From contig CAYMBG010000040.1 of assembly GCA_964388615.1 (NCBI GenBank), positions 1-22,378 on the forward strand: a stretch of 22,378 nucleotides of DNA. Reading direction: 5' to 3'. A program made the translations under genes and the position numbers. This stretch comes from SLLW01 sp964388615 (GTDB lineage: Bacteria > Bacteroidota > Rhodothermia > Balneolales > Natronogracilivirgulaceae). This document shows positions 1 to 7,154 of this stretch, piece after piece (within the stretch, counting starts at the first letter, position 1; each line of letters starts with the position of its first letter). Under the pieces are notes generated by a model, which saw only the letters and a program-made list of their open reading frames with translations, searched no databases and was not told the origin of the DNA.

Positions 1-426
1 GATATAACGCGGACTCCCTCCATGCGCGGCATCATCAATCGCAATCGTATGCAGGGCCTCATAGGTTTCCGGATCGATTACTTCAATCTTGTGACTGTTG
101 TTTACGACCACATAAATCAGGCCGTCGATCATTTGAATGTCGTTTCCTACATCACCCAACAACCGGTCATTGTGTGAGTAGAAAGCTTGCTGACGAATAT
201 CGTCCTGATTCGGATAATAAACAGTGACAGAAGCATTGTTGCTTCCCCATGCCCCTTCGTTGACAATAAATACGCGATCGGGTTCCTCATGTGTCTGATT
301 TGATAATTGCTGTGGCTCTCCGACAGCGCCGGTTGATTGAGCAGCAGAGGGGTTCGACACCCCCAACGATCCAACAAAACACGTTGCAAATAGTAGATAA
401 ATTATAGTTTGTAGTCCTTTAGTCAT
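1..426 (-). CDS. YncE/BtuG-like surface beta-propeller protein (3' end outside window)
   Basis: Reading the minus strand from an ATG at 426 gives 142 codons open to the window edge, so the C-terminus is missing. A consensus ribosome binding site (AGGAG, six bases before the ATG) fixes the start. The N-terminus has a signal peptide with likely cleavage near residue 29 (PSAA/QS) and no convincing lipobox. The mature part opens with VFIVNEGAWGSNNASVTVYY and continues with a LLGDVGNDIQ segment and an IEVIDPETYE blade strand. These are typical of DUF5074/YncE-type propellers, the family of Bacteroides BtuG, which binds cobalamin at the cell surface and works with BtuB. It starts 54 bases after a BtuB-like receptor that follows a cobalamin riboswitch, so I infer a B12-capture partner. 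Family assignment is fairly firm; cobalamin binding is inferred from context. Confidence 0.82.
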   Translation of the reverse strand, partial: MTKGLQTIIYLLFATCFVGSLGVSNPSAAQSTGAVGEPQQLSNQTHEEPDRVFIVNEGAWGSNNASVTVYYPNQDDIRQQAFYSHNDRLLGDVGNDIQMIDGLIYVVVNNSHKIEVIDPETYEALHTIAIDDAAHGGSPRYI

Positions 427-480
427 GGATTTCTCCTTTTTTTGTTTAAAATGCCCACTCTGTCAGATTTGCATCCGTTT

Positions 481-2520
481 TCAGAGCAGTGATAGTGTAA
501 TTGAAATATTATAGTGCCGCGGTGCGGCGGGATAAGACTGAATGAACTCATAACCCGAGTCACCCAGATTGCGGATACCGGCAGTCATGCCCATACTGTA
601 CGATGAGAATGACCATTCCGATCCGATATCCAAATCTAATCGGGTAAAGGCATCCAGAGGATCACGAATAGCACTATGGTCAAATGTGGTGTATCGCTCA
701 TCGGTATGTTGAACGGACAAGCGCAACCAGTACAAATCCTTATAGGAGATGCGAAGGCCACTTTTATGCTGCCATTCAGGCACATAGATCATTTGTTTTC
801 CGACGCTTTTATCTCCCGAAAAACGCTCTTCCCGGATAGTGGTCCGGGTCCAGGTAACCATATAGTGCGCATCAAAGCGAAACGGATCAACGCGAAATTT
901 TCCGTGAAGCTCCGCTTCTATCCCATAGGAACGAATATCTTCAATGTTCTCAGGGGTAAAACGTCCATCTGCTCCGGGTCGCCAGCGAATGCCCTCATCG
1001 AAATCGTGGTGAAAGATAGTCAGTCCCGCTTTATTGGAATTTTTATTATAGGTTATGCCGGTCTCCAGGGTTGTTACCTGCTCCGGGACAAGTTCCGGGT
1101 TTCCTCCGGGTGACCAATACAGATCGTTGTAGGATGGGGTGTTCCTGTTTCTGCTGACCATACCCCGCATGGTTACATCCATTTCCGCTGGTGTGAGCGT
1201 GAACCCCAGAGCTGGATTAATAGCGGCATCAAAAGCGGTATGATAAGCTGTTTCAAGTGATGGATGAACGGAAAACCAGTTTACAACATCCCACGAGTGC
1301 CGCATACGCAAGGAGACCTCGCTTTCCTGTTGGGTGTTGCGATAGTTGTCGCTTTCCACTCTCTGCAACGCCCAGTGAGCTGAAATTTGCGACTCGTGTC
1401 CGGCTACCCAGGTATAACGCATATCGGGTTTAAGCATGAATAACCGGCTTGTGCTCTGATCTGTGTTATGAGTGCGGCCATCGGTGTAGTCCAATTCATA
1501 CTGATAAAACCCGGCTGTTGTGCGTAATTGCATTCTTTCGAAACCGGTAAAACCTGCCTGAGCCAACCACCTTACAGACCGGTCTTCCTGCTGAGCAGGT
1601 GTTGGCGAAGTCACCGGTCCGGGCAGGTTATTGACAATATCATCAAGCCAGAGCAAAGATCGAAATTGCCAGTCCTCGTGCGCATACCGGCCTTGTGCAA
1701 CCAGATAAGACCCTCTTTTAGCGTTATTTTCCCGGGTTCGCTCGGTCGCACGAACAATATCAAAATATTCGAAATTATAATCGGCTTGTTTATGATACGC
1801 TTTTACAGAGCCCTGAAAAGAATCGTTTTGTACCGAAGCTCCGACTCCGGTCTGCTGAAAACCAAAACTACCAATGCTTTGACTGATATAGGCCTGTTCC
1901 CGTGACTGTCTCGTATTCAATGAAATAGTGCCTCCGAGTCCGCCGGCTCCTGTCATGGCTGCAGGATTTCCCGAGGAAGCTGCAATACCATCCAAAAGGC
2001 CTGCCGGTACCATGGAAAAATCAAAAGAACCCAACATGGGATGGTTCAATGGCAAATCTTCCCACATCACCCGGGTTTGACTGGCAGAAAATCCACGCTG
2101 TGTTACCGTAGCCATATTGCCCGCACCGTAGTCACGGACCATGGCAAAAGTTTTTTCTCCAATAAGATAGGCCGCTGATTCCTGACGATAGTACCGGATC
2201 TCTTCCGGCTCTATTGTTTGTATCAACACCGGCTGTTGATGATCCGGTCTTTCAATTCGAGGCGCCAGTATACGCACCTCATCAAGCAGAAGCGTATCAA
2301 TCAGCCTGTGCCCTTCATCATCATGCACTTCCTCCCCTTCAAAAATGATGTTGGAGTCATCGGAAGTCTGTCCCTCATGGAATGCAACATGAAAAACAGG
2401 TTCAGAATCATAAGATCCCGCATGTGAGGAATGAACTATTGCTTGAATCGAATACATTCCGATTACCAGCAACAGAATAAAACATACTTTCTTCCATGGA
2501 AATAAACTTGGAGAAACCAT
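481..2520 (-). CDS. btuB: BtuB-like TonB-dependent outer-membrane receptor (cobalamin)
   Basis: This 679-residue TonB-dependent receptor has a signal peptide (hydrophobic residues 11-27), a TonB-box-like stretch DTLLLDEVRILAP near 75-87, a plug domain near 95-205 ending in a GAGGLGGTISL motif, then a beta-barrel with a C-terminal terminal strand (NISITLSLL). It lacks the N-terminal carboxypeptidase-like domain of the other two receptors here. Its mRNA begins with a cobalamin riboswitch and the next gene encodes a BtuG-like propeller, so vitamin B12 or another corrinoid is the likely ligand, moved into the periplasm with TonB energy. I chose the ATG at 2520. An in-frame TTG at 2535 lies six bases after an AAGG sequence and would add five residues; it cannot be excluded. 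The assignment to B12 rests mainly on the riboswitch. Confidence 0.9.
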   Translation of the reverse strand: MVSPSLFPWKKVCFILLLVIGMYSIQAIVHSSHAGSYDSEPVFHVAFHEGQTSDDSNIIFEGEEVHDDEGHRLIDTLLLDEVRILAPRIERPDHQQPVLIQTIEPEEIRYYRQESAAYLIGEKTFAMVRDYGAGNMATVTQRGFSASQTRVMWEDLPLNHPMLGSFDFSMVPAGLLDGIAASSGNPAAMTGAGGLGGTISLNTRQSREQAYISQSIGSFGFQQTGVGASVQNDSFQGSVKAYHKQADYNFEYFDIVRATERTRENNAKRGSYLVAQGRYAHEDWQFRSLLWLDDIVNNLPGPVTSPTPAQQEDRSVRWLAQAGFTGFERMQLRTTAGFYQYELDYTDGRTHNTDQSTSRLFMLKPDMRYTWVAGHESQISAHWALQRVESDNYRNTQQESEVSLRMRHSWDVVNWFSVHPSLETAYHTAFDAAINPALGFTLTPAEMDVTMRGMVSRNRNTPSYNDLYWSPGGNPELVPEQVTTLETGITYNKNSNKAGLTIFHHDFDEGIRWRPGADGRFTPENIEDIRSYGIEAELHGKFRVDPFRFDAHYMVTWTRTTIREERFSGDKSVGKQMIYVPEWQHKSGLRISYKDLYWLRLSVQHTDERYTTFDHSAIRDPLDAFTRLDLDIGSEWSFSSYSMGMTAGIRNLGDSGYEFIQSYPAAPRHYNISITLSLL

Positions 2521-2539
2521 TAAAAAACATTTCAATATC

Positions 2540-2559
2540 AGCCTTTATTCCCGAAGGCT
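2540..2559 (-). promoter_or_regulatory. Hairpin between cobalamin riboswitch and receptor start
   Basis: On the minus strand AGCCTT and AAGGCT form a 6-bp stem around an 8-base loop, immediately after the riboswitch. The 3' arm contains AAGG, the only Shine-Dalgarno-like sequence ahead of the receptor gene. The nearest T-run (2522-2527) is 12 bases past the stem, so it is not a normal intrinsic terminator. It may be an expression platform acting on translation; this is inference. Confidence 0.4.
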
Positions 2560-2569
2560 TCTGAATCCA

Positions 2570-2743
2570 ACATTCGGCAGGTCTCCTGGCTTCATCCCGG
2601 GTTCGAAGTGCCTTCCCATTCCGTTTGTAACGAAACAGTGGCTGAGGCGGGTCTCGATCGTTTTTAGGATGTCACAGTTGCGGGTACAGCTCCCGTATTT
2701 CACGGGATTCCCTTTTCACTTCCGTTGTGGAAGAACCCAATGT
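2570..2743 (-). ncRNA. Cobalamin (AdoCbl-type) riboswitch
   Basis: Read on the minus strand, the leader carries the conserved cobalamin riboswitch blocks in order: AAAAGGGAA (2716-2708), CCCGCAACTGTGA (2684-2672), GCCACTG (2642-2636), GGGAAGGC (2617-2610) and the B12 box AAGCCAGGAGACCTGCC (2592-2576). A short closing stem pairs ACATT (2743-2739) with AATGT (2574-2570). The element sits about 50 bases before a TonB-dependent receptor, its usual target, and should lower receptor expression when B12 is plentiful. Exact outer boundaries are approximate. Confidence 0.96.
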
Positions 2744-2756
2744 GTTCGAACCCATG

Positions 2757-2775
2757 ATAGAAAGAACCTTTCTAT
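2757..2775. repeat. Perfect inverted repeat upstream of the riboswitch
   Basis: ATAGAAAG and CTTTCTAT form an 8-bp perfect inverted repeat with a 3-base spacer. It lies between the metal receptor stop and the riboswitch. On the plus strand TTTT follows it, on the minus strand no T-run does. It could be an operator, a hairpin at the start of the riboswitch transcript, or a weak end signal for plus-strand transcription, although no plus-strand gene precedes it. Confidence 0.45.
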
Positions 2776-2823
2776 TTTACAAGGAGCAATTTATACAACC
2801 ACATCCCGCCAACATCAGATGAT

Positions 2824-5040
2824 CTAATAATAATATCGGTATGACAGTCGTATATTTCTGCCCATCATGGGGATATCTCGTTGTTCGATGCGAGACAGAT
2901 GATCCCGCCAGGTGACGTCAAACAGGTTCTCTATGGTCAGCGTAATGTGGTGCAAATGATCATCTCCAAGTCTGAGGCCGGCTGCAATCTCTGTGAGCAG
3001 GTAACCGTCGGTTGACTCCTCCTGTGTAGCTGTTCGATTCTGTTTAAAAGCCTTACTCACATCGCCACGAGCCCACCAGTTACCCTTGTCATATTCGGTC
3101 GACGCTTCCAGTCGCAACGGTGGCATGTAAGGCAGGGGGCTCTTTCCCTGATCTGCCCGTTCCCTGCCATAAATATAATCAGCCTGGGTGGATACACTCC
3201 ATGCCTCCGTTATTTGCTGACGCAGAACCAACTCACCGCCAAACAGATCAGCATCAGAGCCATGATACTTCAGGACCGGCAATCCGCGAACAGGCTCGCG
3301 TTCACCTGTGGGAACCAATGTGATATAACCGGATATCCGATTCGCATAAAGTGCAAGATGAATATTCCTCGAGGGTGTATCATAATCAAGAAACAGATCC
3401 AATCCGTATCCGATCTCATTTTCCAGTTCGGGATCACCGATTTCATAAGCACCTGCCCCTAAATGCAGGGCATCGGAAAACAGTTCTTCCACGGACGGCA
3501 CCCGGTGTGACCTCGAAAGTTGGAATCCAAGCCGTGTATTCTCTGCAACCGGACCGTTCAAACCTATCGATGCAGCCCATATACCCTGATTCCTGACCTG
3601 TCCGGCATCGGAAAAATCCGGGTTGGACAAGGACTCCGTGCGATTCCACTCAAGACGCAATCCGCTTTGAAGCATCCATTTATCGGTCAACATGATCTCT
3701 TCTACCAAAAAACCCGCGATAGTCCATCCGTTGGCATCCGGAGTCAGTGCCTCCTCTCCGCCTACCTCCATACCATAATACTCCAGGCTCGCCCCTATCG
3801 TGCCATTATCCACAAATCCAAATGAACCGTGCTGTGCCAGTATTTCAACCTGAGCATAATCCTGATCAACACCTAACTCCAAATCCTCCTCATCCAGAAC
3901 GCCATCCACAAACTCTCTTTCAAGTTCCTCGTGCATATAGTAATTGTAGGTGGTACGCAGTTCGACACCACGCCAGAAATCGTGTGAGATATCATGCCTT
4001 ATACTACCTTGAAACGCCAATCTTTGCATTTTCAGAACAACCTCTTCATCAAGGTCAAACGGATCTTCAGGTATACCATATGATTGATCTGTGAAATGCA
4101 GCGATCCTCCATAATGTGTGTTTGTGGTACGGTAAGCCAGTCCGGATGCCAGATGCATTGCTTTCAAATCCGTGCCCGGTATCTCCCCTATGGGTGTTTG
4201 CATATTACCGGTATTTTTCAGACTGCTTCGCAAGGTCATGGCCCATGAGTCAGCACCGTAAGTGTATCTTCCTGAGCCGGAAAGAGCATTTATCCCGGTT
4301 TGTCCCTGCCCTCCAATATATCCACTGGATCCGTTGGCCCACCCCGAAGGAATATCGTTGGAATGCGCATTGATTATCCCACCCATGGCACTGGAGCCAT
4401 AAATAAGGCTTGCCGGTCCGCGAATGATATCGAGTTGGTCCACCGCTTGTGGGTCCAACATCACCGCGTGATCATGAGCTGTCGCGGAAATGTCACCCAT
4501 TTTCATACCGTTTTGCAAAACCTGGATACGCTCACCATCCATTCCACGGATTACCGGCCTGGCCGGTGCATGTCCAAATGATCGCATAGCCACACCAGGT
4601 TCACCATCAATGAGCGTACCCATTGAGCTTGTATTGCGCATCTGTAACTCTGATGCATTATACGAGCGGGCGGGTTGATATCTGGTAATACGTTCAAATA
4701 GAGATGCCGTAACCAACATCTCATCTGTTCTTACGACAGCAGACTCAAGCACAATTTCCAGCCTTTCGGGTTCTTCCGAGGTCAGATCCACGGCAACATA
4801 GCGACTCTCATAGCCGATAAACCTGACTATCAGCGTTGTGGTATCCCTTTCTATACCCGATAATCGAAAATATCCATCTTCGTCGCTGGCCGCGCCTTGC
4901 CCGGTCTCCTCTATCAATATGGTTGCCCCGGTGAGTGGCTGTCCATTGGAGTCAATGACCCGTCCGACGATATCTTTAGCTTCCGTTAAGGTGGTTCCTG
5001 CAATAAAAAGTATTGCCAGGCTTAATATGGTTGTACGCAT
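2824..5040 (-). CDS. ZnuD-like TonB-dependent receptor for metal uptake
   Basis: This outer-membrane receptor of 738 residues has a signal peptide (1-21), a carboxypeptidase-regulatory-like beta-sandwich (about 23-100, with GQPLTGATILIEETGQGAASDEDGYF), a TonB-box-like TDEMLVTAS near 105-113, a plug (about 120-231) and a beta-barrel ending in IRLSYRYYY. The plug segment RPVIRGMDGERIQVLQNGM, followed by MGDISATAHDHAVMLDP and RGPASLIYGSSAMGG, resembles the ZnuD class of zinc receptors. It is divergent from a DtxR-family regulator and a divalent-metal ABC transporter, with an operator-like palindrome over its predicted -10 element, so a Zn, Mn or Fe ligand is likely. The ATG at 5040 gives a normal signal peptide; an upstream in-frame ATG at 5121 would add 27 residues before it and looks wrong. 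Heme or a metallophore remains possible. Confidence 0.87.
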   Translation of the reverse strand: MRTTILSLAILFIAGTTLTEAKDIVGRVIDSNGQPLTGATILIEETGQGAASDEDGYFRLSGIERDTTTLIVRFIGYESRYVAVDLTSEEPERLEIVLESAVVRTDEMLVTASLFERITRYQPARSYNASELQMRNTSSMGTLIDGEPGVAMRSFGHAPARPVIRGMDGERIQVLQNGMKMGDISATAHDHAVMLDPQAVDQLDIIRGPASLIYGSSAMGGIINAHSNDIPSGWANGSSGYIGGQGQTGINALSGSGRYTYGADSWAMTLRSSLKNTGNMQTPIGEIPGTDLKAMHLASGLAYRTTNTHYGGSLHFTDQSYGIPEDPFDLDEEVVLKMQRLAFQGSIRHDISHDFWRGVELRTTYNYYMHEELEREFVDGVLDEEDLELGVDQDYAQVEILAQHGSFGFVDNGTIGASLEYYGMEVGGEEALTPDANGWTIAGFLVEEIMLTDKWMLQSGLRLEWNRTESLSNPDFSDAGQVRNQGIWAASIGLNGPVAENTRLGFQLSRSHRVPSVEELFSDALHLGAGAYEIGDPELENEIGYGLDLFLDYDTPSRNIHLALYANRISGYITLVPTGEREPVRGLPVLKYHGSDADLFGGELVLRQQITEAWSVSTQADYIYGRERADQGKSPLPYMPPLRLEASTEYDKGNWWARGDVSKAFKQNRTATQEESTDGYLLTEIAAGLRLGDDHLHHITLTIENLFDVTWRDHLSRIEQRDIPMMGRNIRLSYRYYY

Positions 5041-5195
5041 AGATCGTGCTTCCAGAATGCTGTTTTGTATTGAGTAATAATGTTTTAACGAATTAGCTGT
5101 CAGATTCCCTGATTCTAACATTAACCGCGGGCTGATTACCTAACCCTGAAGCAGTACGGTTATTGTTATTGGAATGATATCCGAAAACCATTATT

Positions 5196-5211
5196 TTTAG
5201 CTTCAGCTAAA
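5196..5211. promoter_or_regulatory. Putative DtxR-family operator, site 1
   Basis: TTTAGCTTCAGCTAAA is a 7-2-7 palindrome, perfect in both arms. It matches site 2 as TTTAG-N6-CTAA and overlaps the -10 box and predicted transcription start of the receptor promoter, a classic repressor position. Binding by the adjacent regulator is inferred. Confidence 0.68.
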
Positions 5212-5238
5212 TATAATGTTAGTTGCTCCTTATTTCAA
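5210..5238 (-). promoter_or_regulatory. Predicted promoter of the ZnuD-like receptor
   Basis: On the minus strand TTGAAA and TATATT are separated by exactly 17 bases, each matching five of six positions of the sigma-70 consensus. The -10 box runs directly into operator site 1. The implied leader is about 160 bases up to the ATG at 5040. Confidence 0.6.
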
Positions 5239-5293
5239 ATCGTTTTCATGCTCAGTTTTTTCTTCATTTCAACAAATAATACCACCCCATTTA

Positions 5294-5322
5294 TTGCCTT
5301 ATTGTTTAGTCTTAACTAATTT
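5294..5322 (+). promoter_or_regulatory. Possible promoter of the dtxR/ABC operon
   Basis: TTGCCT and TAATTT are 17 bases apart and about 40 bases ahead of the regulator's ATG. Operator site 2 fills most of the spacer. The hexamers are only moderate matches to consensus, so the call leans on position. Confidence 0.4.
5305..5320. promoter_or_regulatory. Putative DtxR-family operator, site 2
   Basis: TTTAGTCTTAACTAAT shares the outer half-sites of site 1 (TTTAG and CTAA, same 6-base spacing) and lies 40 bases before the regulator start. Site-to-site distance is 109 bases. It suggests autoregulation of the operon. Confidence 0.58.
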
Positions 5323-5360
5323 ACAACGTAACCATTTTTCTAACTTTCAAGACGTTCCTT

Positions 5361-6017
5361 ATGAATAAACCTGTGCTCAGTGAATCTCAGGAAGATTATT
5401 TAAAAGAGATATTTAAAATCAGAGAGCTGAACGGTTCGGTTGGCATGCAGGATTTATCCCGAAACCTGGATGTGAGGCCGGCTTCCGTTACCGGAATGAT
5501 AAAAAAACTGGCTCAAACCGGACTGGTTAAGCATGAGCCCTACAAAGGGGTGATTCTAACCGAGTTCGGAGAAAAAATTGCCCTCGAAATAATCCGGCAT
5601 CATCGTCTGCTGGAGTTGTATCTGGCCGAGCATCTGAACTACTCCTGGGATGAGATTCATGATGAAGCCGAGCGTCTTGAGCATGTTATCAGTGAAAAAT
5701 TTGAAAACACTATCGCAGAACTGATGGGACATCCCACTCACGATCCTCATGGCGATCCGATTCCCACAATTGACCTGAAGATCCCCCAAACGCCTGATTG
5801 GATTCCAGTCACCAGGCTTAAAAATCATCAAAAAGCAAAAATCCAGAGAGTGATGACACAGGATAAGGATATTTTGAATATGCTTGCCCGTTTGAATCTT
5901 ACCATTGACCGAGAAATCGAGTTGGTTGGAAATGACACTACCGGCTTGCGTATCAAGGTTGATAAAGAACAGTTCCTTATTCCCCATGCCATCGCAAGGC
6001 TTCTTTGGGTAAAGTAA
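5361..6017 (+). CDS. DtxR/MntR-family metal-dependent transcriptional regulator
   Basis: The 218-residue protein has all three parts of a full-length DtxR-type repressor: an N-terminal winged helix-turn-helix (about 1-75), a metal-binding dimerization domain (about 76-140) and a C-terminal SH3/FeoA-like domain (about 145-218). Counterparts of the DtxR metal ligands are visible: H81, E85 and H100 for the ancillary site; E104, E107 and H108 for the primary site. E104 replaces the DtxR cysteine, as in MntR; the MntR Glu11 counterpart is Lys15, so it is not a standard MntR. It should bind DNA when loaded with Mn, Fe or a related metal and repress uptake genes. It is first in an operon encoding a metal ABC transporter and faces a ZnuD-like receptor across a region with two matching palindromes. 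The metal sensed cannot be read from sequence. Confidence 0.93.
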   Translation: MNKPVLSESQEDYLKEIFKIRELNGSVGMQDLSRNLDVRPASVTGMIKKLAQTGLVKHEPYKGVILTEFGEKIALEIIRHHRLLELYLAEHLNYSWDEIHDEAERLEHVISEKFENTIAELMGHPTHDPHGDPIPTIDLKIPQTPDWIPVTRLKNHQKAKIQRVMTQDKDILNMLARLNLTIDREIELVGNDTTGLRIKVDKEQFLIPHAIARLLWVK

Positions 6018-6031
6018 AATTGAAACCGCAA

Positions 6032-7063
6032 ATGGCACTCCCAAACAATTTCTATAAGCAACACGGACTTTTGACAAAGTCTATCATATCTTTGCTATCG
6101 TGCTGCACCTTTCCTGCATTTCTGATTGTCTTATTTGTTTTACCTTTTGCGATTTCGGGGTGTGAAGAAGCGGGCAACCAAATGGACGATCGCCCATTTA
6201 TTGTGACTACTACCAATTTAATCCGGGATGCCGTCGAGCAGGTTGGCGGAGAACAGATCCAAACCATAAGCCTGATGGGTCCGGGGGTTGACCCTCATGT
6301 TTATCGGGCCACTCCTCGGGATTTCAGGTATATGGAGCAAGCAGACCTGATAATTTATAATGGGCTTTTCCTTGAAGGGAGACTTGCGGAGATTCTCAAT
6401 CAACAGGGGGACCGCGCGCGTGCTGTCGCGGAAGCCATTCCGGAAGAGAAGCTAATCGGAGCATCCGAATACGGTGGCACCTATGACCCTCACGTCTGGT
6501 TCGATGTTAATCTGTGGATGGTAGTCATTGATGAGATTGCCGAGTCATTGTCACGTGAGCTACCCGACCAAGCCGATTTTTTCTCTCAGCGGGCCAAAGC
6601 GTACAAACAGGAGCTAAGAGAGCTGCATCTATATGCGCTACAACGCATTCAAAGTATACCGGAAGAGCGGCGCATCCTCATTACAGCCCACGATGCATTT
6701 CAGTATTTCGGACGCGCTTATGGTATAGAAGTCAGAGGTTTGCAAGGATTGAGCACCACATCCGAGTTTGGGGTTCAGGATGTATCACGTATGGTTCAAC
6801 TAATAGCAGAACGAAAAATACCGGCGATATTCGTTGAAACCAGTGTCAGTACGCGATCAATAGAATCCGTAATAGCCGGAGTCCGACAGCGTGGATATCA
6901 GGTACAAAACGGTGGTACGCTTTATTCGGATTCAATGGGTCCAACCGGTACCCCGGAAGGTACATACACCGGTATGTTTCGTTACAATGTGGATACGATT
7001 ACCCAAGCCCTGAGCTCCGAAATAGAACACCGTGATTCCACCGGTACGAAAGACGTATTATGA
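6032..7063 (+). CDS. Metal ABC transporter substrate-binding lipoprotein (TroA/ZnuA family)
   Basis: This cluster A-I binding protein carries divalent metal to an inner-membrane ABC transporter. A hydrophobic segment ends in a lipobox FAISGC, placing the lipidated cysteine at residue 44. The four metal ligands of the family are visible: H89 (GPGVDPHVY), H154 (YDPHVWFD), H220 (ITAHDAFQYF) and D300 (LYSDSMG). A His-His-His-Asp set is the TroA pattern, which handles Zn or Mn; Mn-specific PsaA-type proteins usually have Glu at the third site. There is no long His-rich loop as in classic ZnuA. The ATG at 6032 is 14 bases after the regulator's stop; a TTG at 6005 overlapping that gene, or a TTG at 6071 giving a shorter signal peptide, are alternatives. 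The protein is 343 residues from 6032. Confidence 0.93.
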   Translation: MALPNNFYKQHGLLTKSIISLLSCCTFPAFLIVLFVLPFAISGCEEAGNQMDDRPFIVTTTNLIRDAVEQVGGEQIQTISLMGPGVDPHVYRATPRDFRYMEQADLIIYNGLFLEGRLAEILNQQGDRARAVAEAIPEEKLIGASEYGGTYDPHVWFDVNLWMVVIDEIAESLSRELPDQADFFSQRAKAYKQELRELHLYALQRIQSIPEERRILITAHDAFQYFGRAYGIEVRGLQGLSTTSEFGVQDVSRMVQLIAERKIPAIFVETSVSTRSIESVIAGVRQRGYQVQNGGTLYSDSMGPTGTPEGTYTGMFRYNVDTITQALSSEIEHRDSTGTKDVL

Positions 7064-7154
7064 GACTATTAAATAGTTATATAAGCATCCATCATTACAG
7101 CATTGCAGCGAATTGCCGAAGCCATCAACCCTTCGAAATATTGAGATACTAACC

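Larger units (their letters stand above)
5041..5360. promoter_or_regulatory. Divergent control region between metal receptor and dtxR operon
   Basis: These 320 non-coding bases separate the start codons of the ZnuD-like receptor and the DtxR-family regulator. They contain two related palindromes and two promoter-like sequences listed separately. The part between about 5041 and 5190 is the likely 5' leader of the receptor transcript; I see no riboswitch or reading frame of note in it. Confidence 0.7.

Noticed and set aside
147..389. Minus-strand 80-codon frame near the left edge
   Set aside because: It is another frame of the BtuG-like gene, whose true frame has a strong ribosome binding site, signal peptide and family motifs.
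5556..6077. Minus-strand open frame of 173 codons opposite the DtxR regulator
   Set aside because: It overlaps the well-supported regulator almost completely and its composition is that of an antisense shadow.
7065..7077. Perfect palindrome ACTATT-A-AATAGT just after the binding-protein stop
   Set aside because: It is short and AT-rich, has no T-run after it, and the operon clearly continues, so I cannot assign it as a terminator or operator.
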